A program made the position numbers and the translations under genes. A stretch of DNA of 64,000 nucleotides from Stappia stellulata DSM 5886 (GTDB lineage Bacteria; Pseudomonadota; Alphaproteobacteria; Rhizobiales; Stappiaceae): positions 62,001-126,000 of the forward strand of contig NZ_KE384083.1 of assembly GCF_000423705.1 (NCBI RefSeq), written 5' to 3'. Positions 17,352-25,636 of this stretch are shown here, piece after piece (the stretch's first letter is position 1; each line of letters begins with the position of its first letter). The notes below the pieces were generated by a model, which did not search any database, was not told the DNA's origin, and was given only the letters and a program-made list of their open reading frames with translations.

Positions 17352-19025
17352 CTATCCGCTCACGGCCCCCTTGCTCGCCGATGTCGCAAGTTGAGAATAC
17401 TTGCTCAAGACTCCTGACTTGTAACGCGATTCCGGCTGCCGCCAGGCGGCGGCCCGCCGATCGAGTTCCGCCTGATCGACGTTCAGCTGCAGGAGTTGGG
17501 TCGGCGCATCGATGGTGATGCTGTCGCCCTCGTGAACAAGCGCAATCGGCCCGCCGTCGAACGCCTCGGGGGTCACGTGCCCGACCAGCATGCCCCAGGA
17601 GCCGCCGGAAAACCGGCCATCGGTGATCAGCCCGACCTTGTCGCCCAGACCGCGTCCGATGATTGCAGACGTGGGAGCCAGCATCTCCGGCATTCCAGGT
17701 CCGCCTTTCGGCCCGAGATACCGCAACACCAGCACATCGCCGGGCCGGATCTGGTCCGACTGGATGGCATCCATCGCCGACTGCTCATCGTCGAAGACGC
17801 GAGCCGGGCCGGTGATCGACGTCGACTTGAGACCGGTGATCTTCGCAACCGACCCCTCCGGCGCCAGATTGCCGCGCAGGATCGCCAGATGCCCCTGGGA
17901 ATAGAGCGCCTGGTCGATCGGCCGGATGACATCCTGATCTGCCGGCGGCGCGTCCGGCACGCTCTCCAGTTCCTCCGCCAGGGTCCGACCGGTGATCGTC
18001 ATGCAATCGCCGTGCAACAGGCCGGCGTTGAGAAGGATCTTGAGCACCTGCGGGATTCCGCCCGCCTTGTGCAGATCGACGGCCATGTATTTGCCCGAGG
18101 GCTTGAGGTCGCAAATGACCGGAATCTTGCGGCGCACCCGCTCGAAATCGTCAAGGCTCCACTCGACCTCGGCGGCATGACAGATCGCGAGATAATGCAG
18201 CACGGCATTGGTGGAGCCGCCGGTTGCCATGACCAGCGCAATGGCGTTCTCCACGCTCTTGCGCGTGACGATGTCGCGTGGCTTCAGGCCTTTCTTGACG
18301 GCCTCGACAAGGACCCGCGCGGATTCCGCCGTGGACTCCTTTTTCTCCTGATCGATGTTGGCCATCGTCGAGGAATAGAACAATGCCATGCCGAGCGCCT
18401 CGAAGGACGAACTCATGGTATTGGCCGTGTACATCCCGCCGCAGGCCCCCGTTGTCGGGCAAGCGTTGCGCTCGATCCCCTCGAAGTCCTCCTGGCTCAT
18501 GCGCCCGGCCTTGATCGCGCCCACCGCCTCGAAGGCGGAAATCACGGACAGATCCTCGCCTTTCCATTTGCCCGGCTTGATCGTGCCGCCGTAGACGTAG
18601 ATCGCCGGAACATTGGCCCGGACAATGCCAATCATGCCGCCGGGCTTGTTCTTGTCGCAACCGCCGAGCACCAGCACGCCGTCCATCCATTGCCCCTGAA
18701 CCGTCGTTTCGACGCAGTCGGCAATCACCTCCCGGGAAATCAGGGAATACTTCATTCCTTCCGTCCCCATCGCCATTCCGTCGGAAATCGTCGGAACGCC
18801 AAAAATCTGCGGGTTGGCACCGGCTTCCTTGATCGCCGCAACGGCGATATCGGCCAGCGGCTGAATGCCCGCATTGCATGGCGTGATGGTCGAGTGACCA
18901 TTGGCAACGCCAATCATGGGATTGTCGAAATCTTCTTTCGTATAGCCGAGGCCGTAAAACATGGCCCTGTTCGGCGAACGCTCGATTCCTTGCGAAATCG
19001 TCTTCGAACGCTCGTTGTATGGCAC
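17352..19025 (-). CDS. ilvD: Dihydroxy-acid dehydratase (IlvD/Edd family)
   Basis: 557-residue Fe-S dehydratase. Three cluster-ligand cysteines are visible: C50 (STITPCNAG), C123 (GGCDKNKPG) and C195 ([16 protein letters not shown]), the pattern of dihydroxy-acid dehydratase and the related sugar-acid dehydratases. The C-terminal TDGRFSGG motif is present. The start is a GTG at 19025 with an AAGGAGG site; the product begins [20 protein letters not shown], characteristic of the IlvD branch active in branched-chain amino acid synthesis. If so it converts 2,3-dihydroxy-isovalerate to 2-oxoisovalerate. Position next to a TRAP transporter and a LysR gene makes a sugar-acid role possible, but the sequence start favours true IlvD. 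It could be a second copy. Confidence 0.88.
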   Translation of the reverse strand: MPYNERSKTISQGIERSPNRAMFYGLGYTKEDFDNPMIGVANGHSTITPCNAGIQPLADIAVAAIKEAGANPQIFGVPTISDGMAMGTEGMKYSLISREVIADCVETTVQGQWMDGVLVLGGCDKNKPGGMIGIVRANVPAIYVYGGTIKPGKWKGEDLSVISAFEAVGAIKAGRMSQEDFEGIERNACPTTGACGGMYTANTMSSSFEALGMALFYSSTMANIDQEKKESTAESARVLVEAVKKGLKPRDIVTRKSVENAIALVMATGGSTNAVLHYLAICHAAEVEWSLDDFERVRRKIPVICDLKPSGKYMAVDLHKAGGIPQVLKILLNAGLLHGDCMTITGRTLAEELESVPDAPPADQDVIRPIDQALYSQGHLAILRGNLAPEGSVAKITGLKSTSITGPARVFDDEQSAMDAIQSDQIRPGDVLVLRYLGPKGGPGMPEMLAPTSAIIGRGLGDKVGLITDGRFSGGSWGMLVGHVTPEAFDGGPIALVHEGDSITIDAPTQLLQLNVDQAELDRRAAAWRQPESRYKSGVLSKYSQLATSASKGAVSG

Positions 19026-19455
19026 CCGATATCCTCCTTGACGGGACTGTTTTTCTCTCACCCGGCGCGACGACCGTCCACATCCGCCCCGAACGGACGG
19101 TTTCAACCGCGCAGTCGAACATCGCGATCCTGCGCGCCTCGCCTGCCCGGGCGGTTCGCCCGGATCGGATTGGCAGCCCGCGCCCGCGACGCGGACGCGA
19201 GGCCGTCAGGCGGCCGTCGAATCCGGGAAAACCTGCTGGGATCCAGCAAAATGCACCCAACCCGCCTGTCTTGAGCAGGACCGCAATGCCACTGACCATT
19301 TCCCGCTTCGTCCCGAAGAAGCATTTGAGAAACCGACAGATTTCAGAAAGCTAACGCCCAGCCCCATATTTAAGAAATATATTTGTCATCATGAACTAGG
19401 TCGAAAATCATATCAAAAATCCTGCCGGGCGACACCCTGGTCGCCCGGCCGCTGC
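19026..19455 (-). promoter_or_regulatory. Intergenic region upstream of the IlvD-family gene
   Basis: 430 bases without a supportable gene. The half next to the dehydratase is GC-rich and untranslated-leader-like. The part at about 19330-19420 is AT-rich and likely to hold the promoter. A terminator for the LysR gene is at the right end. I saw no riboswitch or leader peptide with a run of Leu/Ile/Val codons. Confidence 0.4.
19417..19449 (-). terminator. Rho-independent terminator after the LysR gene
   Basis: 9-bp perfect inverted repeat GCCGGGCGA / TCGCCCGGC with an 8-nt loop. On the minus strand it is followed by AGGATTTTTGATATG, giving a U-tract. It lies just beyond the LysR stop codon at 19456. 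Confidence 0.75.
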
Positions 19456-20460
19456 CTATCCGTGTCCGTTCAAAAGCACGGCCGTGGCCCCTCTCGCGGC
19501 CGAACGCTCCGCAAACGCGGTGCCGGGCCCGCCGGTGTCCCCGGTCACGGAGGCGCCCTGCTCGCCGATCGTTTGCGAGATCTCGACAAGCCGGGTCACG
19601 GTCGGGGACGGATCGTCCCGGCGCCAGACCAGCCCGGTCTCGATCATCGGCGGTTCCCCGTCGAGCTCGACGTAGACCACACCGTCGCGGCCGAGACGCT
19701 TCAGCGATCCCGGCACGAGGGCGATACCCATCCCGGCCGACACGAGGCTGATGATGGTCTGCATCTGTATCGCTTCCTGCCCGATCGTCGGCTGGATCCC
19801 GTTGGTGACGAAATAGGTGGTGATGATGTCATGAAAGGCCGGCGCGCTTCTTCGCGGGAACAGCACCAGGGGGGCCTCCGCGACATCCTTCAGGCGCAAC
19901 CGGCCCTGCGCCAGTTCGATGCGCCCGCGACGCACCCACTCCTCCGGCACCGCCGCCACGAGCGGCTCGCGCAACAACGGCAGATAGGCAAGCGAAGCAT
20001 GGAGCGTCGCATGCAGCGGAATGATCAGTCCGGCGTTGATCTCCCCCTGCAGCAAGGCCTCGATCTGAAGATCGCTGGTCATTTCCTTCAGCGACACCTT
20101 CACGTCCGGATAGGTCGCCCCGTAGTGGCTGATCAGGTCGGGAAGGAGATTGTAATCCGCCGTGGTCACGAAGCCGAGCTTCAAACTCCCGATCTCGCCT
20201 CTGGACAGTTGCTTCGCCAGCCCCGGCAGGGCCTCCACATCCTCCAGCAGTCTCGTGACATGCGACAAGAGATGCTCGCCAACAGGGGTCAGTGCGACGT
20301 TGCGCTTCGTTCGCTTGAACAGCGTAACCGACAATTCCTCCTCCAACGCAAGAATGGCCTGGCTCAAGGGCGGCTGCGTCATGCAGAGCCGTTCGGCCGC
20401 CCGGCCGAAATGCAACTCTTCCGCTACCGCTACGAAAAACTTTAGCCTCCGGAGATTCAT
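19456..20460 (-). CDS. LysR family transcriptional regulator (divergent to carrier-protein cluster)
   Basis: 334-residue LysR-type regulator. The N-terminal winged helix-turn-helix (residues 1-60; AVAEELHFGRAAERLCMTQPPLSQ then 'LEEELSVTLFKRTKRNV') is followed by a periplasmic-binding-protein-like effector domain (about 90-295). It has a ~35-residue C-terminal tail rich in Gly/Ala that is longer than usual. The ELHFGRAAERL form is common in regulators of aromatic or acid catabolism (BenM/CatM-like group). It faces the flavoprotein gene across a 465-base AT-rich spacer, so it is the natural candidate to control the 20926-27766 cluster. Confidence 0.9.
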   Translation of the reverse strand: MNLRRLKFFVAVAEELHFGRAAERLCMTQPPLSQAILALEEELSVTLFKRTKRNVALTPVGEHLLSHVTRLLEDVEALPGLAKQLSRGEIGSLKLGFVTTADYNLLPDLISHYGATYPDVKVSLKEMTSDLQIEALLQGEINAGLIIPLHATLHASLAYLPLLREPLVAAVPEEWVRRGRIELAQGRLRLKDVAEAPLVLFPRRSAPAFHDIITTYFVTNGIQPTIGQEAIQMQTIISLVSAGMGIALVPGSLKRLGRDGVVYVELDGEPPMIETGLVWRRDDPSPTVTRLVEISQTIGEQGASVTGDTGGPGTAFAERSAARGATAVLLNGHG

Positions 20461-20925
20461 TGCTTGCCTTCTTCTATTTCAGGATCGCCGACCAACGGCC
20501 GATCTTCTCATTCGAGCTACGTCTTTTTCTTCTATGAAACATATCTTTTTGAACTCACGTGGAACGCATTATTAAAGTTGCATTTCAAATTAGTTTCTCG
20601 TGCTAACCACTCTTATAATACACGTAATATGATTTTGTCACTCGTATGACGATAATAACAATTATTAGACCCTTCACCACCGGCTAAAATCGTATACTAT
20701 TTTCGGATATGCAGAAAAAATTCGATTATTGATCGTATAATAGTTCACTATTAAAATATATATTTTCATTTTCAAGCATCTTGTATTTATAATAATTATT
20801 TATATTCAAATTTATCTTATAAATTTTTGAAGACCTGAAATAGAAAGGACATCGAACCCACCTCAAAATTGCTCCACCAGGAGCCCTCATTTGACCCGAC
20901 GACACCAGGCCGACAGGAGCGACCA
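20461..20925. promoter_or_regulatory. AT-rich divergent promoter region, LysR / carrier-protein cluster
   Basis: 465 bases with no gene. The composition drops sharply to very AT-rich between about 20560 and 20830, unlike the surrounding coding DNA. A perfect inverted repeat TAATAG-TTCA-CTATTA lies at 20738-20753 and is a candidate binding site. LysR-type regulators normally bind such divergent spacers. The flavoprotein's ribosome site (ACAGGAGCGACC) is at the right end. Confidence 0.5.
20738..20753. promoter_or_regulatory. Perfect inverted repeat in divergent spacer (candidate operator)
   Basis: TAATAG and CTATTA separated by TTCA form a perfect 6-4-6 inverted repeat in the spacer between the LysR gene and the flavoprotein gene. 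Its position about 170 bases before the flavoprotein start is compatible with a regulator site. In AT-rich DNA a repeat this short can occur by chance. Confidence 0.3.
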
Positions 20926-22074
20926 ATGGATTTCAGCTTTTCTCCCGAACAAGACGCCTTCAAGGAAACCGTCGCTGAATTCGCGAAAACGGAGCTGAAC
21001 GAGGGAGACCTGAAACACCGGGACGCCGAGTGCATCCTGTCCCGCGAGCTGTGGAAGAAGATTGCCGACTTCGGGATCCTCGGCCTGCCGTTCGACAAGA
21101 CCTATGGCGGGGGCGAAAAGGACATCATCACCACGGTTCTGGCGATGGAGGCTTTGGGCTACGGCTGCCGTGACAACGGACTGCTGTTCAGCATGAACGG
21201 GCAAATGTGGACCGTGCAGATGCCGATCGCGCAGTTCGGAACCGACGCACAGAAGGACAAATACCTGCGCGGCCTGATCAAGGGCGAGCTCATCGGCGCG
21301 CATGGCATCACGGAAGCGGAAGCCGGGTCGGACGTGATGGCGCTCGGGACCACCGCAACCCGCGACGGCGACGACTATGTGCTGAACGGTGCGAAAGTCT
21401 TCTGCACCAACGGGCCGGTTGCCGACGTCTTCGTGATCTTCGCCACCGTGGACAAGAGCGCCGGCTCGCTCGGGCTGACCGGCTTTGTCGTGGAGCGGGA
21501 CACGCCCGGCCTGATCGTCAGCGAGAACCGCAAGAAAATGGGACTTCGCACCTCTCCCATGGCCTGGCTGACGCTGGAGGACTGCCGCGTGCCGGCGACC
21601 GCAAGGATCGGCAAGGAGGGCCAGGGCGGCCGGATCTTCAACAATTCCATGGAGTGGGAACGCTCCTCGATCCTCGCCAATCTCGTCGGCGCGATGGAGC
21701 ACCAGGTGGAGGACTGCATCCGCCATGCAAACAAGCGCACGCAATTCAGAAAACCGATCGGCAAGTTCCAGTCGGTTTCGAACCGCATCGTCGACATGAA
21801 ACTGCGCCACGAGACGTCCCGGCTGCTGCTCTACAAGGTCGCCTGGCTGAAGAAGACCAAGGGAAACGCGGCGATGGAGGCGGCGCTGGCCAAGCTGTAT
21901 CTGAGCGAGGCGTGGGTGGCCTCCTGCCAGAACTCCGTGGTGATCCACGGCGGTTACGGATACATGGCCGACCAGGAGGTGGAGCGCGACTTTCGCGATG
22001 CCGTGGGAAGCCTGCTCTACTCCGGAACATCCGACATCCAGCGCACCATCGCCGCGCGCGCCCTGGGATTGTAA
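20926..22074 (+). CDS. Acyl-CoA-dehydrogenase-like flavoprotein, probably carrier-protein dependent
   Basis: 382-residue protein of the acyl-CoA dehydrogenase superfamily (FAD, helical N-domain about 1-115, beta-domain about 120-235, helical C-domain about 236-382). ITEAEAGSDV (128-137) and SGTSDIQR (366-373) are the family signatures. The glutamate of the usual YEGT motif is replaced by serine (YSGT, S366), so the base must lie elsewhere, possibly E245 in SMEWERSSI as in the isovaleryl-type or the prolyl-carrier dehydrogenases. The overall look (GFVVERDTPGL, NNSMEWER, RKPIGKFQSVSNRIVDMKLR) recalls PltE/RedW/CloN3, which oxidise carrier-bound proline to pyrrole-2-carboxyl. That match is from memory. 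It is the first gene of the cluster. The start at 20926 has a GGAG site. Confidence 0.85.
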   Translation: MDFSFSPEQDAFKETVAEFAKTELNEGDLKHRDAECILSRELWKKIADFGILGLPFDKTYGGGEKDIITTVLAMEALGYGCRDNGLLFSMNGQMWTVQMPIAQFGTDAQKDKYLRGLIKGELIGAHGITEAEAGSDVMALGTTATRDGDDYVLNGAKVFCTNGPVADVFVIFATVDKSAGSLGLTGFVVERDTPGLIVSENRKKMGLRTSPMAWLTLEDCRVPATARIGKEGQGGRIFNNSMEWERSSILANLVGAMEHQVEDCIRHANKRTQFRKPIGKFQSVSNRIVDMKLRHETSRLLLYKVAWLKKTKGNAAMEAALAKLYLSEAWVASCQNSVVIHGGYGYMADQEVERDFRDAVGSLLYSGTSDIQRTIAARALGL

Positions 22075-22429
22075 GTCCGCCCACGGACCTGAAACGCACA
22101 GGTCTCATTCAATATTTGAATTTCAACGTATGTTCATAGATTAAAATTGTAATTTCGATCAAAATAACAAAGGAATTCGTATTTTGTATCGATAAATATA
22201 AATATAGTATCTATAATACGTTGACTTAACTGATAATAAACGTATTCTTTTCTGTTATAGATGGAAATATATTCGAATAATAAAACCTGAGGTGGTTTTA
22301 TTCTCCGAAAGGCAGATTGCCGCAGGCAAGACTGTCCGGGGGCGTACATCCCGCATCGCAGGCTGTGAATGACGCAGGTCATCACGCAGGGGCGCGAGCG
22401 GTGTTGAACACAACAGACAGGAGGCCGCC
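22075..22429 (+). promoter_or_regulatory. AT-rich spacer with possible promoter and hairpin before carrier-protein gene
   Basis: 355 bases with no gene, strongly AT-rich from about 22110 to 22300. A possible promoter is TTGACT (22221-22226), 16 bases, TATTCT (22243-22248). A perfect hairpin AATAAAACC/GGTTTTATT lies downstream at 22279-22302. The carrier-protein gene may thus have its own promoter rather than being cotranscribed with the flavoprotein. Confidence 0.4.
22279..22302. promoter_or_regulatory. Perfect 9-bp inverted repeat upstream of carrier-protein gene
   Basis: AATAAAACC and GGTTTTATT flank a 6-base loop (TGAGGT). It could be an operator or a terminator for the flavoprotein transcript; there is only a short TT-C after the stem, so termination would be weak. 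Confidence 0.4.
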
Positions 22430-22708
22430 ATGGATGCGCAGACAATCGAGAACGACGAGGTTCACAAGAAAATCTACGACTATCTGGTGGAGAACGCCGG
22501 CGTGAATGTCTCGGGAGGGATCGACCCGGAGGAAAATCTTCTCGACAGCGGCATTCTCGACAGTCTCGGGATCGCGGAGATCACCGAATACGTTGAAAAG
22601 GAATTCGGTATCGAGATCGACGAAGACGAAATCACCTCGCAGAACTACCGCACGCTCACCGCGTTCACCGCCTTTTGTCGCGAGAAGATCGCCGCCTCGG
22701 CGACGTGA
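22430..22708 (+). CDS. Acyl/aminoacyl carrier protein
   Basis: 92-residue acidic carrier protein. The phosphopantetheine-attachment serine is S45 in ENLLDSGILDSLGIAEI, followed by the second and third helices (EYVEKEFGIEIDEDEI, NYRTLTAFTAFCREK). This type, with LLDSGILDSLG and a helix-3 pattern NYRTL, resembles the discrete carrier proteins used with stand-alone adenylation enzymes (CloN5, PltL, DltC-like) more than fatty-acid AcpP. It sits between an acyl-CoA-dehydrogenase-like gene and a radical SAM gene, so the intermediates of this cluster are presumably attached to it. A phosphopantetheinyl transferase is not present in the window. Confidence 0.93.
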   Translation: MDAQTIENDEVHKKIYDYLVENAGVNVSGGIDPEENLLDSGILDSLGIAEITEYVEKEFGIEIDEDEITSQNYRTLTAFTAFCREKIAASAT

Positions 22709-22752
22709 TCTGACTGATCTCCTCACCAGGGGCGAAAAGGGACAGACCGACC

Positions 22753-24477
22753 ATGTCAAGCAAAGTGAAGGCCGACCTCATTCTGATCCATGCGCCGGCC
22801 ATCTACGACTTCCGCGACCGCGACGATTTCGTGCTGGGCTGGTACGCCAGCCAGGAAAGCAGCAACGTCACGCCGATCTTCGAGATGCACCCTCTCGGCT
22901 TCCTGTCGATCAAGAGTTTCCTCGGCGAACGCGATCTCGACGTAAAGATCGTCAATGTCGCCTCCCTCATGCTCAAGCACCCGACGCTCGACGTGGAAAA
23001 GCTGCTCGAGCATCTCGACGCCCCGGTCATCGGTCTCGATCTGCACTGGCTGCCGCACTGTCAGGGCTCGATCGAAGTTGCGGGACTGGTGAAGAAGGTC
23101 CTCCCGGAGAGTTTCGTGGTCTTCGGCGGGATCGTCTCGACCTATTACGCCCGCGAGATGATGCAATATCCGCAGATCGACGGCGTCATTCGCGGCTACG
23201 ACACGCTGGAGCCGCTCGCGGAGCTCGTGGCGCAAGCCAAGCGCGGCGTGCGCGGACGCTTCAATGTCGAGAACATGATCTACAAGGACAAGGGCGAGGT
23301 GGTCGACAACGGTCACAGCTACACGCCCGAGGTGCTGAACGACGTCGCCATCGACTGGTCGAAAATGTTTCCCAAGACCTCCAGCCTTCTCAACATGCCG
23401 AACCTGATGGTGCTGCCCAACACCGGCTGCCAGCAGAGCTGCGGCTGGTGCTCCGGCTCCCGCTGGGCTTATCAGCGCATGATGAACGTGGAGAAGAAGA
23501 CGGTCTTCCACCGGCGCTCCGAACAGCTGGCGCGCGAGATCCTGACCTTCCCGAAGACGGAATCGCCGCTCAGCGTCTACACGCTCCAGGCCTATTCGGA
23601 ATCCTCCCCGCGCCTGCTCGACTATCTGGCCGCCGTTTCCGACAGCGGCGTGGTGAAATCGGTTTCCTTCGAGCAGTTCCGGCTGACGAAGATTTCGGTT
23701 CTCAAACAGATGGTGGAGGTCGCGCCGAACCTCGACATCTACATCAACCTCTCTCCCCAGTCTCACGACGTGGAGATCAGCCGCCTGACCGGGCGCGGCA
23801 CCTACACGAACGAGGAGATGGAGGAGTGGATCGCGGCCGCGATGGATATCGGCATCAAGGGCGTCTACCTCTGGTACACGATTGGAATGCCGAAGCAGAC
23901 GCATGAATCGGTGATGGAAACGGTCGCCTATTCGGCCCGGCTCATGGAGCGGTTTCCCAACGACAAGATCATCCCGACGATCTTCGGCATGGTGCCCTTC
24001 CTCGATCCCGGCTGCCAGTGGTTCGAGGAGCCGGACCAGCACGGCTACACGGTGTTCCACCGGGATCTGGAATCGCACCGCCAGTCGCTGACGCAGCCGC
24101 GCTGGCGCGACGCCATGAACTACGAGACCGAGTGGATGAAGCGCGACGAATTCCTGCCCAGCATGTATGAGGCGATGCAGGTTATGGCGAACCACAAGGC
24201 CGACTACGGCCGGATCACCAGGCGCAGCATCGACATCGTCAACGGACGGATCGACCACTTGCGCCATCTGACCGGATCGATCGACCGGGCGATGGAGACG
24301 GACGGGCGCCTGCCCGCCTCGCTCAAACGCGAGATCGGCGCGCACAACGACGAGATCCTGTCCTATGCGGCGGACGTCGCGCTGGTGAAAAAGCCGCTGT
24401 CCGGCCGCTGGTACGACGATCACACGGTGCCGCGCGAGATCATCGACGCCTGCGTGCGCGAACGCGCAGCCGCCTAG
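22753..24477 (+). CDS. B12-binding domain radical SAM enzyme (probable C-methyltransferase)
   Basis: 574-residue protein with an N-terminal cobalamin-binding-like Rossmann domain (about 1-165, with GLDLHWLPHCQGS and FGGIVSTYYA) and a radical SAM core beginning at LPNTGCQQSCGWCSG, whose CX3CX2C cysteines are C226, C230 and C233. About 190 C-terminal residues are of unknown role. The general layout resembles the 'Ta0216 family' of B12-binding radical SAM proteins, as I recall it. Class B enzymes of this type methylate unactivated carbons with methylcobalamin; CloN6/CouN6, which methylates C5 of the carrier-linked pyrrole, is the closest functional precedent given the neighbours. The gene lies 44 bases after the carrier-protein gene. 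A non-methylating reaction is possible. Confidence 0.88.
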   Translation: MSSKVKADLILIHAPAIYDFRDRDDFVLGWYASQESSNVTPIFEMHPLGFLSIKSFLGERDLDVKIVNVASLMLKHPTLDVEKLLEHLDAPVIGLDLHWLPHCQGSIEVAGLVKKVLPESFVVFGGIVSTYYAREMMQYPQIDGVIRGYDTLEPLAELVAQAKRGVRGRFNVENMIYKDKGEVVDNGHSYTPEVLNDVAIDWSKMFPKTSSLLNMPNLMVLPNTGCQQSCGWCSGSRWAYQRMMNVEKKTVFHRRSEQLAREILTFPKTESPLSVYTLQAYSESSPRLLDYLAAVSDSGVVKSVSFEQFRLTKISVLKQMVEVAPNLDIYINLSPQSHDVEISRLTGRGTYTNEEMEEWIAAAMDIGIKGVYLWYTIGMPKQTHESVMETVAYSARLMERFPNDKIIPTIFGMVPFLDPGCQWFEEPDQHGYTVFHRDLESHRQSLTQPRWRDAMNYETEWMKRDEFLPSMYEAMQVMANHKADYGRITRRSIDIVNGRIDHLRHLTGSIDRAMETDGRLPASLKREIGAHNDEILSYAADVALVKKPLSGRWYDDHTVPREIIDACVRERAAA

Positions 24478-24632
24478 TCTCGCCACGTTGTCGGGGCGGG
24501 CAAAGGCCTGCCCCTGCCCCGTTTCCCCAACCGGATGGCGTCGGCCAGGGTGGCTTTGCCGCGCCTCATGCCGCGCGCCGCATCCGGGCCAGGCCTGCGC
24601 CAGGGCCGGACCATCACCGAGAGACAACGGCC

Positions 24633-25622
24633 ATGACGAACGACAGCGTTGGAATACTCGCCGCCGCCCGGTTCCTGCCTCCCCGCAACCTCGCGCTCGA
24701 TGGAATCGCGCATGCGGAAAGCGGCGCTGCCGAACCGGAGACCCTGCGCGGTCTGGGCATCGAGAGCGTGCATGTGTTCGAAGGCGAAAGCCCGACGGAG
24801 ATGGCCGTTGCGGTCTCTCAATCCGCGATGAGCGAGGCCGGCCTCGGTCCGCTCGAGCTGGATGCGATCATCGACTTTTCCGTCATGCCGCAGCGCTATG
24901 TCGAACCCGCCTGGTCGATGAGCAACGAGCTGCAGGCGGAGCTTGGCGCGAAAAAGGCCTTCACCCTCGGGTTCAGCGGCGGCGGCTCAGGCAACATTCA
25001 TGCAGCGCTGAAATTCGCACGTGCATTGATCCGCGCCAACGACGATGTGAACACCATTCTTCTGGCCGCCGCCGACCGGGCGATCCCGGGAAACCGCGTG
25101 CTCAGCGCCGGCGAGGCGGTCACGGTCATCGGCGATGCGGCAACGGCCCTGATCGTGCAGCGCAACGCCCCGTCGGCAACCATTGTCGACACGATCTCCG
25201 CGTCCAACGGGGCGCTGCACGACGTGCTTAACATTCCCGGCGGCGGCATGGCCCATCCCACGCGGCTCGACCTCTACAAGCTGACCCTGGACGAGGCGAA
25301 ATACCGCTCCCGCGACCACATGGGGGAGCTGCGCGTGCTGACCGACAAGATGCTCGCGCGCAACGGGCTCGCCCGCGAAGGCATCGACCACTTTCTCACG
25401 GCCAACATCTCGGACGACGACACCGAGGCCTTTTCCCGCACCATGCAGACGAACGGTCGCCTCCACCGGGACAATCTGGGCGCCTGCGGTCACGTTCATT
25501 CCTGCGACCTGGTGCTGAACTACATGAGCCTGCGCGGCAATGGCGCGGCTCGCGGAGATCACGTGCTGATGGCCTCCCACGGGATGGGCTTCTTTCTCGG
25601 CGCGACACTGCTGAAACTGTGA
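24633..25622 (+). CDS. KASIII-like protein with Ser in place of the catalytic Cys
   Basis: 329-residue thiolase-fold protein of the 3-oxoacyl-ACP synthase III superfamily. Aligned without gaps to its neighbour, the nucleophile position is S119 (GFSGGGSGNIHAAL). The usual FabH histidine (PHQAN motif) is not seen, but the position of FabH's asparagine has H287, in GHVHSCD, with D292 five residues on. A Ser-His-Asp set of this kind is known from the KASIII-like acyltransferase DpsC of daunorubicin synthesis. The protein may therefore be an acyltransferase, or the non-catalytic half of a heterodimer with the next gene. The start is the ATG at 24633, about 155 bases after the radical SAM gene, within a GC-rich spacer. 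Confidence 0.82.
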   Translation: MTNDSVGILAAARFLPPRNLALDGIAHAESGAAEPETLRGLGIESVHVFEGESPTEMAVAVSQSAMSEAGLGPLELDAIIDFSVMPQRYVEPAWSMSNELQAELGAKKAFTLGFSGGGSGNIHAALKFARALIRANDDVNTILLAAADRAIPGNRVLSAGEAVTVIGDAATALIVQRNAPSATIVDTISASNGALHDVLNIPGGGMAHPTRLDLYKLTLDEAKYRSRDHMGELRVLTDKMLARNGLAREGIDHFLTANISDDDTEAFSRTMQTNGRLHRDNLGACGHVHSCDLVLNYMSLRGNGAARGDHVLMASHGMGFFLGATLLKL

Positions 25623-25636
25623 CAGGGACGAAAGCC

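Noticed and set aside
22756-24627. 623-codon minus-strand open frame opposite the radical SAM gene
   Set aside because: The plus strand has the CX3CX2C motif, B12 domain and operon context. The opposite frame has none.
24633-25622. Gly118 as the missing catalytic Cys position of the first KASIII-like protein
   Set aside because: An ungapped alignment with the neighbouring paralogue puts S119, not G118, opposite C121, and the following residues match better.
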